Assembly: GCF_000159955.1 (NCBI RefSeq)
Contig: NZ_GG695981.1
Coordinates: 81,186 to 115,331, forward strand
Source of the DNA: Paenibacillus sp. oral taxon 786 str. D14
GTDB lineage: Bacteria > Bacillota > Bacilli > Paenibacillales > Paenibacillaceae
Direction: 5' to 3'
Length of the DNA: 34,146 nucleotides
Made by a program: the position numbers and the translations under genes. Under the pieces are notes generated by a model. It ran no database searches and had not been told where the DNA came from. It saw only the letters and a program-made list of their open reading frames with translations. Shown here in pieces: positions 26,135-33,676 of the stretch (within the stretch, counting starts at the first letter, position 1; every line of letters begins with the position of its first letter).

Positions 26135-27197
26135 AAAAGGGGGGATGAGGCTGGTTCGAACGCTTGGGGTATTCGCCCTGTCCCTGACGTTAATTGCGTC
26201 CACAGGCTGCGCCTTGCTGCCGGACGAAGAGGCGGAGGAGGACCTGCCGGTGATCACGCCGCCGACAATCTCGAAGAAGCCGGAGTACGAGGTGCGCACG
26301 GAGACGATCGAGCTTAGCGTCAGCGCGGTCGGGAAGATCATGAGCCAGCGCGAGGAGCCGTTATTTTTCACAGAGGATAATCTTCACGTGAAGGAAGTGC
26401 TGGTAAAGGCGGGCGACAAAGTCAAGAAAGGCGATGCCCTCATTCAGCTGGATGTCGAAGATTTGCAGAAGGAATTGCGGAAGAAGAAGCTGGAGTTCCG
26501 CAAGCAGGAAATCTCCATGAAGGAGCTGCTGCGCACGAAGGACGAGAAGGACCCGATCGAATTTGAGGAGGCCGCCATCGTCTTTGAGGAACAGCGCCAA
26601 GAGCTGGAGGATTTGGAGAAAACGATCGCCGACGGCACACTCCGTGCGCCGTTCTCCGGAACGATCATTTCCGTCTCCGCCCAGAAAGGCGCCGCTATCA
26701 AAGCATATGATACGGTAGCCGTGCTGTCCGACACGTCCTCGTTGGTAGTGGCAGCTCAGTTTGCCAAGGAGGATTTAGCGAAGATTGCCGTTGGCATGAA
26801 AGCCAAGGTTGATATTAATGCGATGGGTGTGTTCGATGGTAAAGTGAAGGTGATGCCGGTGGATACCGGATCGTCCGACAACGATAACGGCGGCGGAAGC
26901 GGCACCCCTCCAGAGAGAGATACGATCGATAAGTACCTGATCGTGGAACTGGACAAATGGCCGGAGGGGCTTGAACGTGGACGGCCGCTTAGCGTGTCCA
27001 TTGTAACGGAACGCAAGGAAAACGCAGTGTTAATTCCGATTTCCGCCCTGCGGACGATCGGCTCGCGTACTTACGTCCAGGTTGTAGAGGAAGACGGTTC
27101 GAAACGTGAAGCCGATGTTGAGGTAGGTTTGCAAACCTCGACCGACGTGGAAATTGTTAAAGGACTCACGCCGGGGCAGAAAGTAGTGGGTCGTTAA
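26097..27197 (+). CDS. HlyD/MacA-type efflux adaptor lipoprotein
   Basis: A membrane-fusion adaptor that would connect the permease with the outside. It is a lipoprotein: the signal region ends in the lipobox LIASTGC (Cys 38 from this start). It then has a biotinyl-lipoyl-like half (VKEVLVKAGDKVKKGDALIQ), a charged coiled-coil hairpin (about residues 120-175), the second lipoyl half (RAPFSGTIISVSAQKG), a beta-barrel and a membrane-proximal domain, interrupted by a Gly/Asp-rich linker (DNDNGGGSGTPPERD). The start at 26097 overlaps the ATPase by 38 nt but has GGAGGT 8 nt upstream. The alternative ATG 26145 starts right after a GGGGGG run with poor spacing but gives a shorter, more usual signal peptide. 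The permease gene overlaps its stop by 1 nt. Confidence 0.9.
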   Translation: MFTKWWMADLSNKKGGMRLVRTLGVFALSLTLIASTGCALLPDEEAEEDLPVITPPTISKKPEYEVRTETIELSVSAVGKIMSQREEPLFFTEDNLHVKEVLVKAGDKVKKGDALIQLDVEDLQKELRKKKLEFRKQEISMKELLRTKDEKDPIEFEEAAIVFEEQRQELEDLEKTIADGTLRAPFSGTIISVSAQKGAAIKAYDTVAVLSDTSSLVVAAQFAKEDLAKIAVGMKAKVDINAMGVFDGKVKVMPVDTGSSDNDNGGGSGTPPERDTIDKYLIVELDKWPEGLERGRPLSVSIVTERKENAVLIPISALRTIGSRTYVQVVEEDGSKREADVEVGLQTSTDVEIVKGLTPGQKVVGR

Positions 27198-30097
27198 TGG
27201 GACTTCCTTTATTACGCTTGTTGTTCCGCAAAATGTGGAACACGAAATGGCTGACGTTAAGTACACTCTTGGGCCTCATCGTCGCTGTCTCGTTTACGGT
27301 CAGCATTCCGATGTATTCCGACGGTTCGCTGAAGCGGGTCGTTGCGACCACCCTGAAAGCGGAGAGCGAAGGGCTGCCCGCAGGTTCGTTGATCATGAGC
27401 TACCAGGCGCCGGGCGGTACCAAGACGGATTTGGGTGCACTATCCGCCGTCAATCAATACATTGTCGACGAGGTGCCGGAGCAAATCGGCTTCCCGTTTG
27501 ACGCTTACGTGAACACCAGATCCATCCGCAGTACGGAGGTGTTTCCGGAGGATCCAACCAAGGTTGACGCGAGCCGTACGCGGACGATGTCCATCGTGTC
27601 CATGAGCGGTTTACAGGATCATGTGACAATATCCGGCGGCCGGTTGTTTTCGGATCAGGGGGATGGCGATACGCTTGAGGCTCTGATGCTGGAGGAAGCG
27701 ATGTATCGTCAGGATCTGCACGTTGGCGATGTGATGGAGTATCCGGTGTACAGCGGCGTGGATGTGACGCTTAAGGTGAAGATTGTTGGCACCTTCCAGC
27801 CGGAGAATGAGAATGATCCGTATTGGTACCAAGGCTTTGAAGGGATGATGAACAGTTTCTACATCTCGGATCAAGCCTTTAATGAAGGACTGCTGAATCG
27901 ATTGTCGATTCCGCTGCATAGCTCCAGCTGGTATTACGCTTTTGATCTTGGTGAGATCAAGACGAGTCAGCTGTCACCGCTGTCGGATACGCTGGAACGG
28001 CTGAACGTGGAGTTATACCAGAAGCTGAAAGATACGAAGGTGGATGTCTCCTTCGGCAGTCTGCTGAACGACTTCCGCAAGCAGAGCCTGCAAATGCAGA
28101 CGCTGCTGTTTACCCTGGCGGCACCGATGATTGCCATGGTGTTCTATTTCATCGTGATGAACGCTCGTCAGGCGCTCGACAAGCAGCAAAGTGACATCGC
28201 TGTTCTGCGCAGCCGCGGTGCTTCTACGAAGCAGATTATTTTCATCTATTTATTTGAGAGCCTGATCCTTGGTGTGGTTGCACTGATTGCAGGCCCTTTG
28301 CTCGGCTGGTTTATGTCGAAGAGCATCGGCTCGGCGGACGGCTTCCTGACGTTCGTGAACCGCAAGTCCATTCCGGTAGGATTTAATGCCGACGCCTTGG
28401 TGTTGGGGGCGGTGGCGGTTGTGATCGCGATCTTGTCGACGCTGCTGCCGGCGATTTCCTTCGCCCGTTCCTCGATTGTCAAGGCGAAGCAGAAGCAAGC
28501 GCGCTCCGATCGGGCGCCCTTTTGGCAACGCTGGTTTATCGATATCGTCTTGATGGTGATTTCGGGTTATGGGTACTACCTGTTTAATGAGCGGCAGATG
28601 CTGACGTTCCAGACGGGGATGACGACGGATGAGCTGCAGGTTCAACCGTTCCTGTTCTTCGTACCGGCGCTGGCGATTTTCTCCATCGGACTGTTTTTCC
28701 TGCGGGTGTTCCCGTGGTTATTGAAGCTGATCGGCTGGATCGGCAAAAAGTGGTTGCCGGTTCCTTACTATCTAAGTTTGACGCAACTGTCCAGGTCGTC
28801 TTCTTCCTATTATCCGCTGATGATTCTGCTCGTTCTGACGCTGGGGCTTGGTGTATATAACGCTTCAGCTGCTCGGACGATCGATCTGAATTCGACGGAG
28901 CGGACGCTCTATAAATATGGAGCGGATGTGATTATGCGAACAGTATGGGAAGGCACGCCGGAAATCACCCGTCCTTCACAAGGAGGCTCCGGCCAAGGTC
29001 AAGGCGGCGGCTCGGGAGCTCCGGGCGGCGGCGGGAACCCGGGTGGAGTACCTGGCGGCGGTCCGGGCGGCGGCGGGCAAAATCCACCCCCGTCCAAACT
29101 GATCTATTCCGAGCCCCCGTTTGAGATCTTTCGGAGGCTGGATGGCGTCGAGCATGCGGCACGTGTGCTCCAAACGAAGGGGAACATCATCATCTCCGGC
29201 CGTTCGGCAGGCCAAGGGAATGTAATGGGGATCGACAATGTCGATTTCGCCAAAGTGGCCTGGTTCCGGAACGACCTGTTCCCCACGCATCCCTACAATT
29301 ATTTGAACTTTCTCGGGATGAATGAAAGTGCAGCTTTAGTCCCGTCGAACTTGGCGGAGAAATACAAGCTGAAGCCGGGAGACGTGTTCACGGTCGCCTT
29401 GGGTGAGCAAGCGGTGGAATTTGCCGTATACGGGATTATCCCGTATTGGCCAAGTCAATATCCGGATCAAACGCCGTTTATCATTGCGAATTTGGACTAT
29501 ATCTACGATCAAGTTCCGCTTATTCCTTATGAAGTCTGGCTGAAGATGAAGCCGGGGGCCAAAGTCGCCCCGCTGATTCCGAAGCTGGCGGAGGAAGGAA
29601 TTGAGCTTTATTCGGTTGATGATGTCCGCAGTGAATTGGCGGCCCAAAGCAAGCACCCAACCCGGGGAGGCGTATTTGGAATCTTAAGCCTCGGCTTCCT
29701 CGTCTCGGTCATCGTTTCGTTGATCGGGTACGTGTTGTACTGGTTTTTCAACTTATCGGGCCGGGTCGTCCAGTTCGGGATTTTGCGGGCGATGGGCTTA
29801 TCCCGCAAGCAGCTGACGTTTATGCTGCTGGCCGAACAGATCTTGACAGCAGGCTTATCCATCGTGCTCGGGATCGTGATCGGGAAGATTGCCGGCAAGC
29901 TATACTTGCCGTTCCTGCAAACTGCGGATAATGTCACAACGCAAGTTCCGCCGTTCCGAATCGTATTCGATAACCAAGACACGCTTCAGCTTTATGTCGT
30001 TGTGTTCGTGATGCTCCTGATGGGAGCCGGCCTGCTACTCTGGCAAATCCGGCGCCTGCGCGTGCATCAGGCGGTAAAAATGGGAGAGGAGCGCTAA
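27197..30097 (+). CDS. Large FtsX-like ABC permease
   Basis: A 966-aa membrane protein resembling two MacB/FtsX permease units in one chain. TM1 is at about 18-38 (LTLSTLLGLIVAVSFTVSIP), followed by a large external domain (40-300). Three helices typical of FtsX follow at about 300-430 (with DIAVLRSRGASTKQIIFIYL), then further hydrophobic segments near 447, 486 and 535. A second external domain contains a Gly/Pro-rich segment (about 595-632). The C-terminal FtsX core has three helices (about 830-960) with FGILRAMGLSRKQLTFMLLA. Such permeases export or extract lipids, peptides or drugs, or transmit signals, rather than import solutes. It starts at the stop of the adaptor gene (TAATG) and the second ATPase follows 3 nt after its stop. 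Confidence 0.93.
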   Translation: MGLPLLRLLFRKMWNTKWLTLSTLLGLIVAVSFTVSIPMYSDGSLKRVVATTLKAESEGLPAGSLIMSYQAPGGTKTDLGALSAVNQYIVDEVPEQIGFPFDAYVNTRSIRSTEVFPEDPTKVDASRTRTMSIVSMSGLQDHVTISGGRLFSDQGDGDTLEALMLEEAMYRQDLHVGDVMEYPVYSGVDVTLKVKIVGTFQPENENDPYWYQGFEGMMNSFYISDQAFNEGLLNRLSIPLHSSSWYYAFDLGEIKTSQLSPLSDTLERLNVELYQKLKDTKVDVSFGSLLNDFRKQSLQMQTLLFTLAAPMIAMVFYFIVMNARQALDKQQSDIAVLRSRGASTKQIIFIYLFESLILGVVALIAGPLLGWFMSKSIGSADGFLTFVNRKSIPVGFNADALVLGAVAVVIAILSTLLPAISFARSSIVKAKQKQARSDRAPFWQRWFIDIVLMVISGYGYYLFNERQMLTFQTGMTTDELQVQPFLFFVPALAIFSIGLFFLRVFPWLLKLIGWIGKKWLPVPYYLSLTQLSRSSSSYYPLMILLVLTLGLGVYNASAARTIDLNSTERTLYKYGADVIMRTVWEGTPEITRPSQGGSGQGQGGGSGAPGGGGNPGGVPGGGPGGGGQNPPPSKLIYSEPPFEIFRRLDGVEHAARVLQTKGNIIISGRSAGQGNVMGIDNVDFAKVAWFRNDLFPTHPYNYLNFLGMNESAALVPSNLAEKYKLKPGDVFTVALGEQAVEFAVYGIIPYWPSQYPDQTPFIIANLDYIYDQVPLIPYEVWLKMKPGAKVAPLIPKLAEEGIELYSVDDVRSELAAQSKHPTRGGVFGILSLGFLVSVIVSLIGYVLYWFFNLSGRVVQFGILRAMGLSRKQLTFMLLAEQILTAGLSIVLGIVIGKIAGKLYLPFLQTADNVTTQVPPFRIVFDNQDTLQLYVVVFVMLLMGAGLLLWQIRRLRVHQAVKMGEER

Positions 30098-30100
30098 GAG

Positions 30101-30985
30101 ATGATTCATTGCGAAGGACTCGTCAAGATTTTCAAATCCGAAGATATCGAAGTTGTGGCGCTCCAAGGCTTAAACTTAACCGTTGAACAAGGCGAGATGA
30201 TGGCGATCATCGGCAACAGCGGCAGCGGCAAATCAACGCTGCTGAATATTCTGGGCGGGCTGGATCGCCCGTCAGCTGGTCAGGTTACCGTTGGAGGCTG
30301 GGATCTGCTGAAGATCCGCGATGACCAGCTGGTGGAATATAAACGCAACACCGTTGGCTTTGTTTGGCAGAACAACGCCCGCAACCTGCTGCCCTATTTA
30401 ACCGCGCTGGAGAACGTGGAGATGCCGATGCTGCTCACCGGTAAGCTGGACCGGGCTTATGCAAAAGAGCTGCTGGAGCGGGTTGGCTTAAGGGACCGGA
30501 TGCATAACAAGCTGCATCAACTCTCCGGCGGGGAGCAGCAGCGGGTTGCGATCGCAATCTCTTTGTCGAATCGACCGAAGCTCCTGCTGGCTGACGAACC
30601 AACGGGGTCGGTAGACACGGCCACCTCTGATCAGATCATGCAGATCTTTCGGCAAGTGAACCGGGAGCTCGGCATCACGGTCGTGATCGTCACGCACGAT
30701 TTGAACCTGGCCGGGAAGGTGGACCGCGTGGTCGCCATCCGCGACGGCTTAACGAGCACCGAATTCCTGAAGCGTAATCCGAATCTGGATTTGGCGGCAG
30801 CAGAGCTAGGCGGGGGATTGCAGGAGGTTCACGAAGCCTTTGTTGTGGTTGACCGCGTCGGACGCTTACAGGTTCCGAAGGAATATCTGGAATCCGTCGG
30901 GATCAACGGACGGGCGAGCATGGAGTTTGACGGAGAGAAAATCATTATTACAGCACCTAAATCATTGGAGGGGGATCCATCATGA
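30101..30985 (+). CDS. ABC transporter ATPase (LolD/MacB-type) with C-terminal extension
   Basis: The second ATPase of the operon, 294 aa. Walker A GNSGSGKST (about 38-46), signature LSGGEQQR (about 141-148), Walker B LLLADEPTG (about 162-170) and H-loop VIVTHD. The nucleotide-binding domain ends near residue 225. The last 70 residues form an added domain (VVVDRVGRLQVPKEYLESVG, then GRASMEFDGEKIIIT) resembling a small beta-rich AbrB-like or regulatory tail. It differs from the first ATPase in sequence and extension, so the two may form a heterodimer on one pseudo-dimeric permease. GAGAGGAG precedes the ATG at 30101. The next gene overlaps the stop by 4 nt. Confidence 0.93.
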   Translation: MIHCEGLVKIFKSEDIEVVALQGLNLTVEQGEMMAIIGNSGSGKSTLLNILGGLDRPSAGQVTVGGWDLLKIRDDQLVEYKRNTVGFVWQNNARNLLPYLTALENVEMPMLLTGKLDRAYAKELLERVGLRDRMHNKLHQLSGGEQQRVAIAISLSNRPKLLLADEPTGSVDTATSDQIMQIFRQVNRELGITVVIVTHDLNLAGKVDRVVAIRDGLTSTEFLKRNPNLDLAAAELGGGLQEVHEAFVVVDRVGRLQVPKEYLESVGINGRASMEFDGEKIIITAPKSLEGDPS

Positions 30986-32478
30986 GGTTCAAGAAATTAT
31001 TGTCCGTATCGCTGGCTGCCACGCTGGCGCTTGGCCTGTTGGCTGGCTGTAACGGCAGCAAAGCGGCAGACCCTGAGCAGGAGAAAGTGCTGCGCATCGG
31101 CGTGCTTTACGGGGGATATGACGATTCTTATTTCCGCCAGCAGTATACCGATGTGTATGAGTTCACGCACAATGTTCGCATCGAGGTTGTACCGGCCATC
31201 GACCAAAGTCAATACCGTTACCAGGACTACTCACAGCCATATGTTCAGCCGGACTACCTGGAAAGCATGAAGAAAATTATGACCGGCAGCAATCCGGTGG
31301 ATGTCGTGGTAACCGATACTTCCGTATTGAATCAGCTGATCAAGGAAAATATGGTCAAACAACTTGATCCGATGATTCAGGAGGATAAGTTCGATACGTC
31401 AGACTTCGTACCGGCAGTCATTGACGGGATCAAGGATCTTGGAGAAGGCAGCCTGTACGCGTTAACTCCTTCGTTCTCCTCCTCCGCCTTGTTCTATAAC
31501 AAGAAGCTCTTTACGGATGCTGGGGTAGAACCGCCTACCGATAATATGACCTGGGACGATATCTTCAATTTGGCTCGCCGTGTGGCGAAAGGGGAAGGGA
31601 AAGACCGGGTTTACGGTTTCGCGTTTAGCCGGTACCTCGGAAGCGATCCGTTCTGGGATATGCAGAGCAACTATGTCAACTCGCTGCAGCTCAAAACCTT
31701 TGATGATAAAGCGGAAACGATGACGGTCAATACCCCGCAATGGACGAAGGTATGGGAAACCATCAGCAAGCTGGCGAAGGATAAAATCATTCCGGACAGT
31801 AACAGCGGGATGATGGACGGCGAGTGGAACCCTGTAACCAGCGACCTGTTCCTCTCCGGTAAAGTAGCTATGGCGATCGGTGAGAACTACTATGTAAATG
31901 AAATTACGGACGCCAACAACAACGCTTCGAAAATTAAAAACTTTACCCCTGTAGATTGGGACGTCGTAACCGTTCCGGTCCATCCTGAAAAGCCGGGTGT
32001 CGGGGGAAGTATTTGGTTGAGCAATACGTTTGCGATCAACAGTGCCGCTCCAAATGCCGAAACCGCTTGGGACTTCATTAAATTCATTAACGGTGAGGAT
32101 TGGGCAAAACTTAAATCACGGAGCAACTCCTATGAAATGCTGGCCCGCAAATCGTACATCCAACCGAAAATGGGCTTGGACTACAATATTCAAGCGTTCT
32201 ATTTGCTGAAGCCGACGCCGCCAACGGATCCGAAGCAAGATAAGCTGATGAGCGAAAAACCAGGGCTTTACAGCGTGACCGACAGCGGACGTAAGTTCTT
32301 CCAAGAGGTACTGGAGAACAAGAAAACGCCGGCGGAAGCGCTCAAGGAATGGGAAGAGAAGGGCAACAAGATGCTGCAGGAGATTAAAAACAATCCAAAA
32401 ACCCAATTCCAGGAGGATGGTACGCCATTTGTTCCTGAGGAAGGGGCTGCAGCAGGAGGAGCCGTATATAAAGGATAA
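30982..32478 (+). CDS. Extracellular solute-binding lipoprotein (family 1)
   Basis: A 498-aa lipoprotein with the lipobox GLLAGC (Cys 23). It has the layout of carbohydrate-type binding proteins (SBP_bac_1): LRIGVLYGGYDDSYFRQQYT at the start of lobe 1, the hinge region SLYALTPSFSSSALFYNKKL followed by FTDAGVEPPTDNMTWDDIF, and WDFIKFINGEDWA near the end. Such proteins normally feed an importer with two MalF/MalG-like permeases, but none is encoded here; the gene is instead the last member of an exporter-type operon and overlaps the preceding ATPase by 4 nt (ATGA). It may be a sensor or accessory for the FtsX complex, or may pair with an importer elsewhere. A terminator follows. Confidence 0.93.
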   Translation: MRFKKLLSVSLAATLALGLLAGCNGSKAADPEQEKVLRIGVLYGGYDDSYFRQQYTDVYEFTHNVRIEVVPAIDQSQYRYQDYSQPYVQPDYLESMKKIMTGSNPVDVVVTDTSVLNQLIKENMVKQLDPMIQEDKFDTSDFVPAVIDGIKDLGEGSLYALTPSFSSSALFYNKKLFTDAGVEPPTDNMTWDDIFNLARRVAKGEGKDRVYGFAFSRYLGSDPFWDMQSNYVNSLQLKTFDDKAETMTVNTPQWTKVWETISKLAKDKIIPDSNSGMMDGEWNPVTSDLFLSGKVAMAIGENYYVNEITDANNNASKIKNFTPVDWDVVTVPVHPEKPGVGGSIWLSNTFAINSAAPNAETAWDFIKFINGEDWAKLKSRSNSYEMLARKSYIQPKMGLDYNIQAFYLLKPTPPTDPKQDKLMSEKPGLYSVTDSGRKFFQEVLENKKTPAEALKEWEEKGNKMLQEIKNNPKTQFQEDGTPFVPEEGAAAGGAVYKG

Positions 32479-32520
32479 ATCGCGGTTTGCATTGAGCACA
32501 AAAAATTACCAAATATATAT

Positions 32521-32553
32521 AAGCCCGCCGGACGAAATCCGGCGGCTTTTTTT
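32521..32553 (+). terminator. Terminator of the ABC operon
   Basis: CGCCGGA (32526-32532) pairs with TCCGGCG (32538-32544), and the stem is extended by AAGC/GCTT past a one-base bulge. The loop is 5 nt and seven T residues end the structure. Confidence 0.9.
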
Positions 32554-32621
32554 GTTAAGGTTGGGCATTCTATAGACATGAACAATTTGCTCTAATTTAC
32601 GAAAGGATGGACGAAACAGTC

Positions 32622-32786
32622 ATGCGTTGGGTATACTTCAATAAATTGTATCGAACGAAATTCCAAGCGGGATGTCTCGCCCGACGGTTGGAGCAAGACG
32701 GTTGGATTTACGGTTTTGATGATATGCGGCAAATCGAAATTTTCCGCTCGCGCAAAGGCAAATATGGCGTGCGATTTATTCCATAA
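32622..32786 (+). CDS. Small basic protein of unknown function (54 aa)
   Basis: A complete short frame: begins MRWVYFNKLYRTKFQAG, continues CLARRLEQDGWIYGFDDM and ends KGKYGVRFIP. It is rich in aromatic and basic residues and has no signal peptide or membrane segment. AAAGGATGG lies 12-14 nt upstream of the ATG at 32622; an ATG at 32607 would add five residues. Codon use fits the neighbours. It stands alone between the ABC operon terminator and the tRNA promoter. I do not recognise a family. Confidence 0.65.
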   Translation: MRWVYFNKLYRTKFQAGCLARRLEQDGWIYGFDDMRQIEIFRSRKGKYGVRFIP

Positions 32787-32794
32787 TCTTAGGC

Positions 32795-32824
32795 TTGACG
32801 TGCCCTGCGAGAATCGTGTATATT
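32795..32824 (+). promoter_or_regulatory. Promoter of the tRNA pair
   Basis: TTGACG (32795-32800) and TATATT (32819-32824) are separated by 18 bp, placing the start of transcription about 15 nt before the first tRNA. Confidence 0.7.
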
Positions 32825-32847
32825 ATTGATTGTCGCCAATTTATTGA

Positions 32848-32921
<74 letters not shown>

Positions 32922-32935
32922 TCCCAAGTTCTCCC

Positions 32936-33009
32936 GGGCCCTTAGCTCAGTTGGTTAGAGCGGTCGGCTCATAACCGATTGGTCACAGGTTCGAGTCCTG
33001 TAGGGCCCA
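32936..33009 (+). tRNA. tRNA with CAU anticodon, probably tRNA-Ile2 (lysidine type)
   Basis: A 74-nt gene without encoded CCA: acceptor GGGCCCT/AGGGCCC, D-arm AGCTCAGTTGGTTAGAGC, anticodon loop CTCATAA, T-arm CAGGTTCGAGTCCTG. The body matches what I recall of the Bacillus tRNA-Ile2 whose C34 is changed to lysidine by TilS so that it reads AUA, rather than elongator tRNA-Met. Automatic tools may label it tRNA-Met. It lies 14 nt after the initiator tRNA in the same transcript. Confidence 0.9.
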
Positions 33010-33017
33010 TAAGTGCG

Positions 33018-33044
33018 AAACCCCTTGCCGCGCAAGGGGTTTTT
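33018..33044 (+). terminator. Terminator of the tRNA operon
   Basis: AAACCCCTTGC (33018-33028) pairs perfectly with GCAAGGGGTTT (33032-33042) over a 3-nt loop and runs into TTTTT. Confidence 0.95.
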
Positions 33045-33152
33045 GCTTTGTTTGGTATTGATAGAGTTGTCCGATAATCGATCTGTTGATTTGGGGGTTA
33101 GTCGGCCTCGATCATGTAATTTGAAAAGTGGTGGGAGCGAATACTTAGAGAA

Positions 33153-33269
33153 ATGAATCTTGATGATTTTAAATTCCTGTATTCCATTTTTGACAATAAT
33201 CAAAGTAATTTTTCGGTGATGGCTAAAGAAGCCTTGGATGCTCGTAGAATTGAGTTAGAAGGACGGTGA
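33153..33269 (+). CDS. Possible 38-aa peptide or gene remnant
   Basis: The frame begins at the ATG at 33153 and reads MNLDDFKFLYSIFDNNQ, continuing to RRIELEGR. GGTGGGAG lies about 15 nt upstream, a weak and distant site. The frame extends upstream without a start as FEKWWERILRE to a TAA, so this may be the tail of a lost gene. It is AT-richer than the core genes. No family is recognised. Confidence 0.35.
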   Translation: MNLDDFKFLYSIFDNNQSNFSVMAKEALDARRIELEGR

Positions 33270-33320
33270 AACGAAATGTTAAAAAGCACTTGTGCTGCTC
33301 CATTTTCGTATCACATGTAA

Positions 33321-33478
33321 TTGAGGTATATGATACGATATGTTAAGATAAAAATAGAAATAGGAGCCGGTGCCAGCCGACTCCCTGTACAACACTTGGG
33401 TGGGAAACCTCCAGAACAAGCTGAAAATAACCCGTTCCCTCGGCGCTAACCTGGGCGGGTTATTTTCGTTTATTCAGA
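33321..33478 (+). ncRNA. Candidate antitoxin RNA of a type I toxin-antitoxin locus
   Basis: A promoter (TTGAGG 33321-33326, 17 bp, TAAGAT 33344-33349) would start an RNA near 33356. The RNA has a 5' hairpin GGAGCCGG/CCGACTCC (33363-33370/33377-33384), a block TGTACAAC...TTGGGTGGGAA...CCTCC (33386-33412), and ends at the hairpin 33423-33467. It is antisense to the 3' end of the toxin message. It contains no convincing reading frame. Length would be about 115-120 nt. Confidence 0.55.
33423..33467. terminator. Shared bidirectional terminator of the toxin locus
   Basis: GAAAATAACCCG (33423-33434) pairs perfectly with CGGGTTATTTTC (33456-33467), with inner CCC/GGG pairing. The arms supply T-rich 3' ends in both directions. 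The toxin stop codon lies in the right arm. Confidence 0.8.
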
Positions 33479-33540
33479 TAGGTGACTAGTGCGAGAAGAA
33501 ACATCCCGAGCATAATCACTTCTGATAACGAAAAATTCAT
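33460..33540 (-). CDS. Small hydrophobic toxin-like peptide (holin-like toxin type, 26 aa)
   Basis: The frame reads MNFSLSEVIMLGMFLLALVT and ends YLNKRK: one membrane-spanning helix with a basic tail, the pattern of the short holin-like/TxpA/BsrG toxins of type I systems in Firmicutes. GGAGGTGAT (33545-33553) lies 4 nt before the ATG. It is too short for most gene finders. The ribosome-binding site can be hidden in a perfect hairpin (CCTCCG-ATC-CGGAGG, 33549-33563), which fits translational control of a toxin. Such peptides damage the membrane when overproduced. Function is inferred from form and context. Confidence 0.72.
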   Translation of the reverse strand: MNFSLSEVIMLGMFLLALVTYLNKRK

Positions 33541-33544
33541 TGGC

Positions 33545-33605
33545 ATCACCTCCGATCCGGAGGCGATACTTCCCACCCAAGTTCAGTTGTACAAGCCATA
33601 TTATA
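33545..33605 (-). promoter_or_regulatory. Promoter and 5' leader of the toxin message
   Basis: Minus-strand TGGTATAAT (TATAAT at 33600-33605) is an extended -10; no clear -35 is present. The leader starts near 33593 with TGTACAAC, then TTGGGTGGGAA (33570-33580), then the hairpin CCTCCG/CGGAGG that contains the Shine-Dalgarno sequence. Confidence 0.65.
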
Positions 33606-33609
33606 CCAT

Positions 33610-33637
33610 GAGTCTGCGAACCCCGCAGGCTCTTTTA
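33610..33637 (+). terminator. Plus-strand terminator upstream of the toxin promoter
   Basis: GAGTCTGCG (33610-33618) pairs with CGCAGGCTC (33624-33632), 9 pairs with one G-U, loop AACCC, followed by TTTTATT. It may stop plus-strand readthrough into neighbouring DNA. Confidence 0.55.
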
Positions 33638-33676
33638 TTACGGCTTTAGCCAGTTGAGTACGCGAAGCGTGCGAAA

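Noticed and set aside
32955..33203. Minus-strand frame ending in a peptide like RTRTCDQSVMSRPL
   Set aside because: A known artefact of translating the antisense of a tRNA gene.
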